Source: Clostridia bacterium (GTDB lineage Bacteria; Bacillota; Clostridia; Oscillospirales; CAG-272). Taken from it: 41,129 bases of DNA. This document shows, piece after piece, positions 23,690-31,636 of the stretch (position 1 is the first letter of the stretch; each line of letters opens with the position of its first letter). A program made the translations under genes and the position numbers. The stretch lies in NCBI GenBank assembly GCA_017481265.1, contig JAFUPK010000028.1, positions 1-41,129 of the forward strand, read 5' to 3'. The notes below the pieces were generated by a model that saw only the letters and a program-made list of their open reading frames with translations, did not search any database and was not told the DNA's origin.

Positions 23690-24169
23690 ATGCATTTGTG
23701 GACTATCCAAAGATATAAAAAGTTCTATTCTAATACTAATGTCAGAAGTGGTTTGCGGGTAAGGTATGACCAAGATATCCCGGCTGAAGTAAAGGAATCT
23801 ATTGTTAGGTTTGTAAAATGGCTAAGGGATAACTATGAGTTCCCGTTCAGAGTAAACATTTATGTGAAGTCGGACTCTTCCATAGTTGCATGGGACGGAG
23901 AACCTGTTAACGGTGTATTCAGATATAATGATGACCGTTATGTAGAACCATATATTAAGGTTGCAACAGGCGATTTTAATAAGAATAAAGAAAAATATGG
24001 AAGAGACGATGCCTTGGCAACAATACTCGGAACTATAATCCATGAATTGACCCACTATTTTCAGTGGATAAATAATACTTCACAAACTGACAGAGGTATG
24101 GAATATCAAGCGACGCTTTATAAAAAATGGATATTATATGAATATTCCCATTTTACTGATCATCCGTAA
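23690..24169 (+). CDS. Putative zinc metalloprotease-like protein (HELTH motif)
   Basis: The 159-residue protein has no family I can name, but near residue 118 it carries IIHELTHYFQWI, a zinc-binding HExxH motif (His118, Glu119, His122) in a helix, preceded by a region rich in beta strands (FRVNIYVKSDSS, EPYIKVATGDF). SprT-like and other small metallopeptidases have this layout. No signal peptide or membrane segment is seen, so it should be cytoplasmic. A third metal ligand could be the downstream Glu in MEYQATLYKKW, as in other HExxH...E enzymes. A four-helix membrane protein gene follows by 20 bp in the same transcript. It is more AT-rich than its neighbours and lies beside a repeat-rich patch, hinting at acquisition. 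Confidence 0.6.
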   Translation: MHLWTIQRYKKFYSNTNVRSGLRVRYDQDIPAEVKESIVRFVKWLRDNYEFPFRVNIYVKSDSSIVAWDGEPVNGVFRYNDDRYVEPYIKVATGDFNKNKEKYGRDDALATILGTIIHELTHYFQWINNTSQTDRGMEYQATLYKKWILYEYSHFTDHP

Positions 24170-24189
24170 ATGGAAGGAGAAGGTTTATT

Positions 24190-24633
24190 ATGCGTACTGA
24201 AAAGATCAGGTTCATTATCGGCAAAATTATAAATGTGCTGTTTGTGGCATTTCTGCTGACTTCAATGCTCAGTATCTTTTTCGAAAAATTGTTCATGATC
24301 TTTGCAGCTTTGGGTTTTCCGTTCCTTACATGGTGGATGCTTTCCGTCGGGTACGCTTACTCAGAAAATCTTGTCGGCTTTGTCATTTGCTTTGCACTGC
24401 ATTTTATCAGTATTACAGCAATCGGAGTTTTGGCAAATATCGCTTATGCAAAGAAGATCAAGGTTCTTCGTACCATTACCTATCTTTTAATACTCCCGGA
24501 AATAATACTTCCGTTAATAATGCAACGCTATGTTGCAATTATATTTGCGGTACTTCTTCAGCTTGCTGTAAAATTTATGATCCCCTTTTGGATGCCCTAT
24601 CGCGAAAAGACTATATACGATTGGGAATGGTGA
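24190..24633 (+). CDS. Hypothetical membrane protein, about four transmembrane segments
   Basis: The 147-residue protein is strongly hydrophobic, with predicted membrane segments at about residues 9-30, 33-52, 59-82 and 94-130, and a short polar C terminus ending YDWEW. No family is recognised. It is preceded by AAGGAGAAGG and follows the HELTH-motif gene by 20 bp, so the two are likely one operon, and the metalloprotease-like protein may act on or with it. A strong bidirectional terminator follows immediately. Confidence 0.7.
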   Translation: MRTEKIRFIIGKIINVLFVAFLLTSMLSIFFEKLFMIFAALGFPFLTWWMLSVGYAYSENLVGFVICFALHFISITAIGVLANIAYAKKIKVLRTITYLLILPEIILPLIMQRYVAIIFAVLLQLAVKFMIPFWMPYREKTIYDWEW

Positions 24634-24634
24634 A

Positions 24635-24667
24635 AAAATGAGTCACGGGCAAACCGTGACTCATTTT
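24635..24667. terminator. Bidirectional terminator
   Basis: A 14-bp stem AAAATGAGTCACGG / CCGTGACTCATTTT with loop GCAAA lies between the membrane-protein gene and the convergent VOC gene. Confidence 0.93.
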
Positions 24668-24668
24668 C

Positions 24669-25064
24669 TTATTTCACCTTAAAAAATTCTACTTCCTCAC
24701 CCACAGGCCCGATGCAGAATGCAATTCGTGCAGGGTAGGGGATCTCGGATGCGATGACGATGTCTGTCGGCTCCATTGTTATCTTGTAGCCTGCCGCACG
24801 TACAGCCTCCACGCAGGCATCCGTGTCCTCTACGTCAAATGCAAAGTGGCGGACTATGCTCGCCTCGGGATAATCCTCCGCGTTTGCGAAGATCTCAAGA
24901 AGTCCTGCTCCCGTATCGACCATGATTCCCTGATCCGTGCCTTCGCCCCAACGTCTTGCTACGGGCAGCCCGAGGAGCTCGCTGTAGAACTTCACGGTTT
25001 TCTCAAATTCTTCGATTCCGTGGCATTTCAGTGCGATGTGGTGTATTCCTTTGATGTTTCCCAT
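24669..25064 (-). CDS. VOC-family (glyoxalase/dioxygenase fold) protein
   Basis: The protein has the two beta-alpha-beta-beta-beta units of the vicinal oxygen chelate superfamily in about 131 residues. The first begins IKGIHHIALKCHGIEEFEKTVKFYSELLGL, of which HHIAL carries the usual first metal histidine; LLEIFANAE, RHFAFDVED and GEEVEFFKV supply the other candidate ligands (Glu, His, Glu). Reaction and substrate are unknown. The ATG at 25064 with AAGGAG upstream is preferred over 25094, which would overlap the upstream gene. It follows the nucleoside hydrolase gene by 16 bp, so it is the second gene of that operon. Confidence 0.85.
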   Translation of the reverse strand: MGNIKGIHHIALKCHGIEEFEKTVKFYSELLGLPVARRWGEGTDQGIMVDTGAGLLEIFANAEDYPEASIVRHFAFDVEDTDACVEAVRAAGYKITMEPTDIVIASEIPYPARIAFCIGPVGEEVEFFKVK

Positions 25065-25080
25065 AACTAAGCTCTCCTTA

Positions 25081-26016
25081 TTACAGTCTTTCAACGCATT
25101 TAAACATATCTGCGTATACTTCGTCTCTCTTGATCTCGTTTATGTAGATGATCTTGTGGCGTGTGCTGTCAAAGCCGTAGAATTTGTTGTCGCAGAATAC
25201 GGGAGCAGGAACGATCTCAAAGCCGAAGGCTGAGGGAACGTTCAGGATGCCCGGAGCCGCGATGTCGTATATAACTCTTACGGGTCCGTCCCAGTCACCT
25301 ACACGGAAAGGTCTGTCCTTGGGGACGAACTCATTAGGAAAGTCCTCACGGAAGAATTTCTGAACCTTCCCGTCGCCCTTGATTCCCTTAAAGGTGTCGA
25401 TATTAGCCCAAAGCTTGCAGGTGCCGCCCTTGGAGCCCTCGTTAGCGCCTGCCGGGATGAGCACCAGCGGAACACCGCTGTTTATGAGGATCTGTCCTGC
25501 CGCCCAGTCCTGAGAAAGGTTGAACTCATGGCAGTCCTTGAAGTCAAGCTCGTGTCCGCCAAGCCAAAGAACACAGATCTTTTCCTTGATGGCAGGCTCA
25601 AGAAGGATGGCACTGGTTACGTTGGAGCAGCAGCCTGTTGCAAGAATGTAGATGATCTCGTCGGACTCAATAGCGGTCTTGACGATGTTTCTTGCCGCGG
25701 GACTGTCGATGGGAGCGTAGTCGTTGTCCTTCGAGAACTTTACGCGGGAGCCCTCGTAAACGGGGATGTCGCTTCTTCCGCAGATCTCAAGGATACGGTG
25801 GGATTCTTTTACGCTTTCCACCATGCCTGTCTCAAAGTCAACGCACCTTCCGTTGTAAAAGGGCTCGGCGTTTACGGAAAGCACCTCGATCTTTTCAGCG
25901 CCGAGAGCGTGAGCCAGCGCATACTGGTCGTCCATCTCGTTGTACATATCGGAGTCAACGATACATTTTTTTACTCTGTCCGACTTAATGTCGTCTAAAA
26001 TTTCGTATAGTGTCAT
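25081..26016 (-). CDS. Nucleoside hydrolase-like protein (IUNH family)
   Basis: Members split ribonucleosides into base and ribose using a calcium-bound aspartate cluster. The 311-residue protein has the N-terminal calcium site in altered form (IVDSDMYNEMDDQYAL rather than the canonical DTDPGxDDA), LSVNAEPFYN, YILATGCCSNVTSAIL, and LWLGGHELDF. The conserved late histidine-aspartate region is less clear (IYDIAAPG, with Asp before the AAP), so it may be a divergent member acting on an unusual nucleoside or sugar conjugate. It is the first gene of a two-gene operon with a VOC protein and has a good promoter at 26071-26100. Confidence 0.82.
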   Translation of the reverse strand: MTLYEILDDIKSDRVKKCIVDSDMYNEMDDQYALAHALGAEKIEVLSVNAEPFYNGRCVDFETGMVESVKESHRILEICGRSDIPVYEGSRVKFSKDNDYAPIDSPAARNIVKTAIESDEIIYILATGCCSNVTSAILLEPAIKEKICVLWLGGHELDFKDCHEFNLSQDWAAGQILINSGVPLVLIPAGANEGSKGGTCKLWANIDTFKGIKGDGKVQKFFREDFPNEFVPKDRPFRVGDWDGPVRVIYDIAAPGILNVPSAFGFEIVPAPVFCDNKFYGFDSTRHKIIYINEIKRDEVYADMFKCVERL

Positions 26017-26070
26017 AAAAGAACTGCCTTTCGGTGGATTTTGATACAGAAATTTTGCTTTATTGACTAT

Positions 26071-26100
26071 ATTCTACTATCATTTCGAATCATTCGTCAA
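26071..26100 (-). promoter_or_regulatory. Promoter of the nucleoside hydrolase operon
   Basis: On the minus strand, -35 TTGACG (26100-26095), 18-bp spacer, -10 TAGAAT (26076-26071). Confidence 0.75.
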
Positions 26101-26116
26101 TTGACACTTTGCATAA

Positions 26117-26168
26117 AATATCACCCCGATTTTTGGGCATATTGACCCATGGAAATCGGGGTGATATT
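26117..26168 (-). terminator. Terminator of the sigma/anti-sigma operon
   Basis: A 16-bp stem AATATCACCCCGATTT / AAATCGGGGTGATATT lies immediately after the stop of the gene at 26172. Confidence 0.85.
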
Positions 26169-26171
26169 ACA

Positions 26172-27452
26172 TTACTCGAGTACTACGACATCTCCTCCGT
26201 GAAAATAAGCCTCGGTGATGTATTGTACGTTTTTGATCTCACACTCCTCGGTGAACTCTCCCTTGAAGTGAATGGAAATAAATGCGCCTTCCTTTACGAT
26301 ACCGTGCTTTACGTATCTTCCGACACGTATATCGTCGGTCTTCACCTTGAATACGAGTCCGTCGTCGGGATCACTGCAGACCTTGCTGTCATCTATAAGA
26401 AAATATCCGTCCGAGACCTCTGTGACGTAGCCGTAAATATAGTACATATACGGTTCGGCTTCTGCCTTTTTGCCCATGTCAAGGCAATAGTCAAATATCT
26501 CCTTCGCCGCATCCTTGCCGATGTAATACGTGTAGCCGTATTCGCAGATATTCGTTGTCACATACCCGTCATCGGTCACGCTGAACACCATTTTATAGAT
26601 TCCGAGTGCTTCGGATGTTGCCGTAAAGCTGAGGTATCTCTTTCCGCTGAAGTCCGGGACATCCTCGGGGCAGAGGGGAGCCGTGTCACATAATGATAGG
26701 ATATCCCATATCTTGCGGTCACCGTCGAGCCTGTAATGATCCTGCGGACGGTAGCTTTCGTTAAGTGAGAATACTTCAAAGCTCAAGCTTTCGGCAAGTG
26801 CAAGGCTGTCCATAAGCTCGCCGAAGGTCTCGGGAGCTGTCACGTCACGATTGATAAAGACCACGTGCTCTCCCTCAATGCACGCCGCTACGAGATATTC
26901 GGAAGAAATATCGCGGATCTCGAAAAGCTCAAAGCTTTCTGTGTACTCTGTGTTCGTACCTGCGTCGTACCCCTTGAACACAGCACTGCCGAGACTGTCA
27001 CCGAGCTTATCCTCGGATATAAGTGCGGCACGGGTAGAATATTCCATCCCGTTAAGGATGAAGTGTGTGTACCTTTCTATGGGAGCCATATCCTCCCAAA
27101 ACCACACATAAGCAAGCTCACCTGTGCTCCCAACACCGCTTTTATAAGGTCTTACAGGAGAAATTTTCTCAGGTGTTTTAGATTCACCTGAGCTTTCCGT
27201 AGTGTTACCTATATCGGTTACAGCTTCGATTTCGGGATCGGTTTCTGTAATGACATTAGATGAGCTTCTGTTCATAACGGGCAGCATTACAGTAGCAGTC
27301 ACAGCAAGAGCAACGCAAGCCGCCGCTGCCGCTATCTTAGGAAGGACTGAGCTTCTTCGCCTTACCTCAAGTGCCTCTGCGGTATATTTTTCGTCGATAC
27401 CGTCAAGAAGCTTACTTAACTTTTCTTTTTTGTTCTGTTTATCCGTCTTCAT
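26172..27452 (-). CDS. Membrane-anchored anti-sigma-like protein (pair 1)
   Basis: The 426-residue protein has a short cytoplasmic N terminus (about 40 residues, KLSKLLDGIDEKYTAEALEVRRR), one transmembrane segment (about 42-62) and a large extracytoplasmic domain of about 350 residues with no recognisable catalytic motif. This topology, together with a four-base ATGA overlap with the upstream ECF sigma gene, marks it as the likely anti-sigma or sensor partner. The short N terminus would be the sigma-binding part. The outer domain is unrelated at sequence level to that of the paired protein at 28790, suggesting a different signal. No ZAS zinc motif (HxxxCxxC) is seen. Confidence 0.75.
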   Translation of the reverse strand: MKTDKQNKKEKLSKLLDGIDEKYTAEALEVRRRSSVLPKIAAAAACVALAVTATVMLPVMNRSSSNVITETDPEIEAVTDIGNTTESSGESKTPEKISPVRPYKSGVGSTGELAYVWFWEDMAPIERYTHFILNGMEYSTRAALISEDKLGDSLGSAVFKGYDAGTNTEYTESFELFEIRDISSEYLVAACIEGEHVVFINRDVTAPETFGELMDSLALAESLSFEVFSLNESYRPQDHYRLDGDRKIWDILSLCDTAPLCPEDVPDFSGKRYLSFTATSEALGIYKMVFSVTDDGYVTTNICEYGYTYYIGKDAAKEIFDYCLDMGKKAEAEPYMYYIYGYVTEVSDGYFLIDDSKVCSDPDDGLVFKVKTDDIRVGRYVKHGIVKEGAFISIHFKGEFTEECEIKNVQYITEAYFHGGDVVVLE

Positions 27453-28006
27453 AGATATATTCCCCTTTCGATCAGATACTTTCGCAGCTTTTCGCGGATA
27501 CGGTGAAGCTTCACGGATACGTAATGTGCGCTTTTCTGCATCTCTCCTGCGATTTCGGCAACAGACTCGGCATAATAGTACCGTTTTACGAACATGATCC
27601 TGCTGTCCTTATCAAGGAATGAGAGAAATGTATTGATGCTTTCCACACATTCTTTGAGCTCAAGTGAATGGCTTACATCGTCTGTGGAAGCAAAGCATCC
27701 CTCAAGCTCGTCAAGGGCTGTGTCGTAGAAGCTGTTTCGCTTTTTCGCCGAATTTGCGTGATAACGCTTTGTTGCCGTGTTTCTGACGATTTTCAGGACG
27801 TACGCTGCAAGATTCTCAGGTCGTTTCGGAGGTATTGTGCACCATACTCCGAGATAAGCGTCACTGAGGTATTCCTCGGCATCCCGACTGTCCCGAAGGA
27901 TGTTCGAGGCGACTTTTTTAAAGAGTGCGCCGTACTTTTCATCAAGCTTCTTCACGGCATCCTCGTCTCTGTTAAAAAACAGCTCCGTGATCTTACTGTC
28001 GTCCAT
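27449..28006 (-). CDS. ECF-type sigma-70 family factor (pair 1)
   Basis: A 185-residue extracytoplasmic-function sigma factor. Region sigma-2 covers ALFKKVASNILRDSRDAEEYLSDAYLGVW, where DAEE-x-L-x-D is the core-binding signature; region sigma-4 ends the protein (YYAESVAEIAGEMQKSAHYVSVKLHRIREKL, a helix-turn-helix for the -35 element). It is co-translated with the downstream membrane protein, presumably its anti-sigma factor. The start codon follows AAAGGACGG at a rather long spacing. It is a paralogue of the divergent sigma factor at 28218, sharing FF-(N/E)-R-(D/N)-EDAV at the N terminus. Confidence 0.9.
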   Translation of the reverse strand: MDDSKITELFFNRDEDAVKKLDEKYGALFKKVASNILRDSRDAEEYLSDAYLGVWCTIPPKRPENLAAYVLKIVRNTATKRYHANSAKKRNSFYDTALDELEGCFASTDDVSHSLELKECVESINTFLSFLDKDSRIMFVKRYYYAESVAEIAGEMQKSAHYVSVKLHRIREKLRKYLIERGIYL

Positions 28007-28072
28007 AAGAGCTCACCGTCCTTTCACACATATACTACGGCTTTTGAAGGGAATATCTCACGTTACACTGAA

Positions 28073-28101
28073 ATTTTATCACACAGACTGAGCCACTTCA
28101 A
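28073..28101 (-). promoter_or_regulatory. Probable promoter of sigma/anti-sigma pair 1
   Basis: On the minus strand, -35 TTGAAG (28101-28096), 17-bp spacer, -10 TAAAAT (28078-28073). Confidence 0.65.
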
Positions 28102-28217
28102 GAAGCAAAAGAAAAAATGTGGTATAATTTAAGAAAAGCATTACACACTTCAGAAATAATTACGACTTAATAAGTGAAAGGCCTTTTACAAAATCAGTAA
28201 ATGAAAGGAGGAACGGC

Positions 28218-28793
28218 ATGAAAACAAAGCATCTTGATGACGCGCAGATAGTGGAGCTGTTTTTTGAGCGTAACGAGGATGCCGTATCTGAATCCGAAGC
28301 CAAATACGGAAGCTATCTCAGAAGTATTGCTTACAATATTCTCGGAAACAGCTCCGATGCCGAGGAATGTGTCAGCGATACACTTGCTGATGTGTGGAGA
28401 AAGATACCTCCGGCACGCCCCGAAAGCTTAAAGGCATTTTTTGTCTCCGTGCTCCGCAGGCGCGCCGTTGACAGCTACAGAAGATCCCACCGCCTACGGG
28501 ATATTCCGTCACAGCTTACAGCATCACTTGACGAGCTTGAATTTCTCGCAGAGGACAAGTCAGACGTGCACGAGACTTTTGATACACTGGAGCTTTCAAG
28601 GGTGATAAACGTTTTCATAAGCTCACTTCCCGAAAGGAGACGGTACATATTTATCAGCCGATTCTATATGGCGCGCCCCATAGATGAGATCGCACGGCGG
28701 CTGTCTCTCAGCCGTTCATCCGTTAATAAAGAGCTTGCGCACATAAGGCGGGATCTGCGAGAAAAACTTGAAAGTGAGGGGTATTCAGTATGA
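28218..28793 (+). CDS. ECF-type sigma-70 family factor (pair 2)
   Basis: A 191-residue ECF sigma factor. Sigma-2 includes LRSIAYNILGNSSDAEECVSDTLADVWRKIPP and FFVSVLRRRAVDSYRR; sigma-4 includes LPERRRYIFISRFYMARPIDEIARRLSLSRSSVNKELAHIRR, a clear helix-turn-helix. AAAGGAGG precedes the ATG. The stop overlaps the start of the next gene as ATGA, a mirror of pair 1 on the other strand. A TATAAT at about 28121 may be part of its promoter, though no good -35 is seen. Confidence 0.9.
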   Translation: MKTKHLDDAQIVELFFERNEDAVSESEAKYGSYLRSIAYNILGNSSDAEECVSDTLADVWRKIPPARPESLKAFFVSVLRRRAVDSYRRSHRLRDIPSQLTASLDELEFLAEDKSDVHETFDTLELSRVINVFISSLPERRRYIFISRFYMARPIDEIARRLSLSRSSVNKELAHIRRDLREKLESEGYSV

Positions 28794-30196
28794 GGAAAAT
28801 AAACAAAGAAGATTTTAATTCTGCAATAAGCGAGCTTGACGTATCATTTGTGTCGGAAGCTGTAAAGTATGAAGAAAAGCTTGAAAAAAGAAAAGCTCAC
28901 CATAACGTCTTGGTGCGTTTTGCGGCGACAGCGGCAGTGTTATGTATCGTATTTGGAGCTGCTACGGCGTATAAATTATTTGAGAGAGGGTATTTCGGAG
29001 GACTTGAGTTTATGACTGGTACTCAAGATGAGCCTATCGAATACTATATTGGTCCTGCCTACAGTGAGTACGGAGAACAAAAAGAGATTAACGGCGGTGC
29101 CTCTTCGATGATAGCCCCGCGATTCAGTGATGGATGTGTTATCAAGTTGAGTGTTTCGGAAATTCTTGGTGATACATACTATGAGCCGGGTGACTCAACG
29201 CCATACAGTATAGCTGTTCTTAATGTTACGGAAGTTATCGTCGGTGAAGGATTTCCGAGTGAGATATATTTTCGATGTAAGGAATCGGAAAAAGAGCTTC
29301 TCGCTGGATACGAATCTTTTATCATGTCTATTGACCAGATAGGAATAGAAAACTACGTTATGATCAACGCTGACCTGAATGAACTTAAATATTTTCCGCA
29401 TATGTTTACAGTTGGAGTGTCTCTGGGTTATGGGGATGTTATTCCTTTTAATAACGAAAAGGTAGACGTAAACTTTTATTCACGAGCCCACGGAATAGAT
29501 GAGATAAATCCTTATGATTTAAGCTCTTTCTACGATGATTACCCCGTGAAGGAAGATGCGTTGGAGCTTTCAAAGGTAGAAAAAGAGATACTGAAGCATT
29601 ATAAAAAGGATTCCAAGACGAAATACAGCTATATTACTGAAGCTGATGTTTTCAAAACACCCGAAGCCCGTGAAACCCTTACTTACATGAATAAAGCCGG
29701 AAATGTATTTATGCAGACGATGGTTTCATCGGAGGAGGTTAACTACCGACGTATAATCAACGGATTTTTGACTGAGGAATATATATCCGTTAAAAACTTT
29801 AAAGAAAAAAACTGCGAGATCGAAAAAAGCAATATTTCATATACTGAGGAAGACTTAGAAGCATTTTACGGTATTCTTCCGGTCATCAAGAGTAAAAAGC
29901 TGTCGCCATATGTCCCTCCTCATTTAAAAGTCAGTGAAGCGACACACAGCTTCAAAAACGGCGTGGTGTTCGGCTTTTACAGAAAGATCGAAGGAAAAGT
30001 ATGCGGAATTGTCGGATCGATCTGGATATACGGCTACGGCGGAGGAATAACCTACGATACAGAGTATGAACTTTATTACCCTGACGGAGGCTCATGCATT
30101 ATCGAAGCAGACAAGCTTGAAGAGATGATATCTATGCCGCACCCTTACGTTTATCCGCCAATGAAGGACGGAGTGGTGCTTGGTATAAGTAAATGA
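28790..30196 (+). CDS. Membrane-anchored anti-sigma-like protein (pair 2)
   Basis: The 468-residue protein has an N-terminal cytoplasmic segment (KINKEDFNSAISELDVSF..., about 43 residues), one transmembrane helix (about 44-64) and a large extracytoplasmic domain without a recognisable enzyme motif. The ATGA overlap with the preceding sigma gene supports an anti-sigma role. The N-terminal part resembles that of the pair 1 partner in layout (a short helical segment ending in RR/KRKAHH before the membrane helix). Base composition is more AT-rich than the surrounding genes. A terminator starts 4 bp after its stop. Confidence 0.75.
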   Translation: MRKINKEDFNSAISELDVSFVSEAVKYEEKLEKRKAHHNVLVRFAATAAVLCIVFGAATAYKLFERGYFGGLEFMTGTQDEPIEYYIGPAYSEYGEQKEINGGASSMIAPRFSDGCVIKLSVSEILGDTYYEPGDSTPYSIAVLNVTEVIVGEGFPSEIYFRCKESEKELLAGYESFIMSIDQIGIENYVMINADLNELKYFPHMFTVGVSLGYGDVIPFNNEKVDVNFYSRAHGIDEINPYDLSSFYDDYPVKEDALELSKVEKEILKHYKKDSKTKYSYITEADVFKTPEARETLTYMNKAGNVFMQTMVSSEEVNYRRIINGFLTEEYISVKNFKEKNCEIEKSNISYTEEDLEAFYGILPVIKSKKLSPYVPPHLKVSEATHSFKNGVVFGFYRKIEGKVCGIVGSIWIYGYGGGITYDTEYELYYPDGGSCIIEADKLEEMISMPHPYVYPPMKDGVVLGISK

Positions 30197-30199
30197 AAG

Positions 30200-30229
30200 A
30201 ATCTGAGACCTTTTGGTCTCGGATTTTTT
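30200..30229 (+). terminator. Terminator of sigma/anti-sigma pair 2
   Basis: Stem AATCTGAGACC / GGTCTCGGATT with TTTT loop, followed by a run of T residues. Confidence 0.93.
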
Positions 30230-30239
30230 GCATGGTATC

Positions 30240-30268
30240 TTGACAAACTTACAGCAATATGCTATAAT
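30240..30268 (+). promoter_or_regulatory. Consensus promoter of the sdpR-sdpI-ABC operon
   Basis: -35 TTGACA (30240-30245), 17-bp spacer, -10 TATAAT (30263-30268): full consensus, expected to need repression. Confidence 0.92.
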
Positions 30269-30270
30269 AT

Positions 30271-30297
30271 ATTTAACAATTAGGTTAAATGTTAAAT
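30271..30297. promoter_or_regulatory. Operator for the ArsR/SdpR-type repressor
   Basis: Inverted repeat ATTTAAC (30271-30277) and GTTAAAT (30284-30290), immediately followed by a second GTTAAAT (30291-30297). It lies just downstream of the -10 box, over the transcription start, as expected for autoregulation. Confidence 0.75.
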
Positions 30298-30308
30298 GAG
30301 GTGAAAAA

Positions 30309-30581
30309 ATGAGTCTCGGTGAGACTATGAAGGCGCTTTCCGATCCCATAAGGCGCGAGATCTTGTCAATGCTCAAAGGTGGACGAATGTCTGCCGGCGA
30401 CATTGCCGCAAAATTTGATGTAACGGGAGCATCAATATCCCGTCATCTGTCAGTTCTCCGTGAAGCCGATCTGATCCGCGACACGCGAGAAGGTAAGTTT
30501 ATATTTTATGAGCTCAACGCTTCCGTTCTTGAAGAGATACTCCTCTGGATAGCGGAGCTGAAAGGAGAAAACGATGCGTAA
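30309..30581 (+). CDS. ArsR-family repressor, SdpR-like
   Basis: A 90-residue winged-helix repressor. The DNA-binding region is MKALSDPIRREILSMLKGG...SAGDIAAKFDVTGASISRHLSVLREADLI, followed by the wing REGKFIFYEL. Length and sequence fit the SdpR subgroup, which lacks the metal-binding cysteines of ArsR proper. In Bacillus subtilis SdpR represses its own operon until the membrane protein SdpI captures it in response to the SdpC toxin. Here the next gene overlaps by 8 bp and is SdpI-like, and an inverted-repeat operator overlaps the promoter, so autorepression is the natural reading. Confidence 0.9.
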   Translation: MSLGETMKALSDPIRREILSMLKGGRMSAGDIAAKFDVTGASISRHLSVLREADLIRDTREGKFIFYELNASVLEEILLWIAELKGENDA

Positions 30582-31626
30582 AAATATAAAAAAGCTTATT
30601 CTGTCTTCATTTCTTATAATTCTGCCGGCACTTCTTGTGGCGATATTCGGAAAACACCTGCCACATGAGGTATCGGACTTTCCCTATATTCTTATTTCCG
30701 CTATTATGCTTGCCGTTCACCTTGGCTGTATCGCTTTTACTGAGTACGACAACAGACGTGGACAGAGCAATAAGATCATGACGATGGTATATTTCATTAT
30801 CCCGATCGTTAACGCCTTCGCCTTCGGCATTACCTTTATTGCGGCATCGGACAGCGAAGTTGATATGTTTCTTCTGACAAGTATTTTTATGGGTGTGATA
30901 TTCCTTATTGTGGGCAACTACCTTCCAAAGTGCAAGCGGAACCGTACCATAGGCATCAAGATAAAGTGGACTCTTGAAAGCGATGCAAACTGGAACGCGA
31001 CTCACCGCTTTGCAGGCAAGGTGTGGGTGATTGGCGGACTTTTGTTTATCGTATGTGCATTTTTGCCTGAGACGGTTTTTCTTCCCCTTCTCATCGTGTC
31101 AGTGCTTGTCCTTGCCTTTGTCCCCATGGCGTATTCGTACCTGTTTTATAAAAGAGCTGTGAAAAACGGAGAGTTTACAAAGGATCACGATGATGGCGTA
31201 TCAGCTCCGTCAAAGAAAGTAAAGGTCATAAGCATCGTCGTGGCAGTCCTGCTACTTGCAGCACTGATCCCCCTTCTGTTCACAGGTGACGTTGAAGTAT
31301 CCTTTGGTGACGGATCCTTTACTGTTGAGGCTTCATTCTGCAGCGATGCTACGTTAAATTACACAGATATTACAGAGGTCACTTTCATCGAGAATACTGA
31401 CTCCGATATCCGTGAGTTCGGTATGGCTTCCGCGCGGCTTTTGGTTGGAAGCTTCAAAAACGGAGAGTACGGCAAATACACCCGCTACACTTACACTTTT
31501 GTTGAGCCTGCTGTGATCGTCCGTACAGAGAAAGGGATATACATGATAAACCTTAGAACAGAAGCGGAGACCGAAAGCTTATACAGAGAGCTTTCCGCAA
31601 GAGTGAAAAACGCAGAGAAAGGATGA
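30574..31626 (+). CDS. SdpI-family membrane protein with C-terminal domain
   Basis: The 350-residue protein has seven predicted membrane segments in the first 240 residues. The mid-section KIKWTLESDANWNATHRFAGKVWVIGG is the hallmark of the SdpI/DUF1648 family, which provides immunity to the SdpC-type toxin and relays its presence to SdpR. After the last membrane segment there is a soluble domain (about 240-345, VEVSFGDGSFTVEASF... ending LYRELSARVK) that resembles bacterial PH-like domains; this extra domain is not found in the short B. subtilis SdpI. AAAGGAG precedes the start, within the end of the repressor gene. No toxin gene of the sdpC type is present in the window. Confidence 0.85.
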   Translation: MRKNIKKLILSSFLIILPALLVAIFGKHLPHEVSDFPYILISAIMLAVHLGCIAFTEYDNRRGQSNKIMTMVYFIIPIVNAFAFGITFIAASDSEVDMFLLTSIFMGVIFLIVGNYLPKCKRNRTIGIKIKWTLESDANWNATHRFAGKVWVIGGLLFIVCAFLPETVFLPLLIVSVLVLAFVPMAYSYLFYKRAVKNGEFTKDHDDGVSAPSKKVKVISIVVAVLLLAALIPLLFTGDVEVSFGDGSFTVEASFCSDATLNYTDITEVTFIENTDSDIREFGMASARLLVGSFKNGEYGKYTRYTYTFVEPAVIVRTEKGIYMINLRTEAETESLYRELSARVKNAEKG

Positions 31627-31636
31627 ATAGGACACC

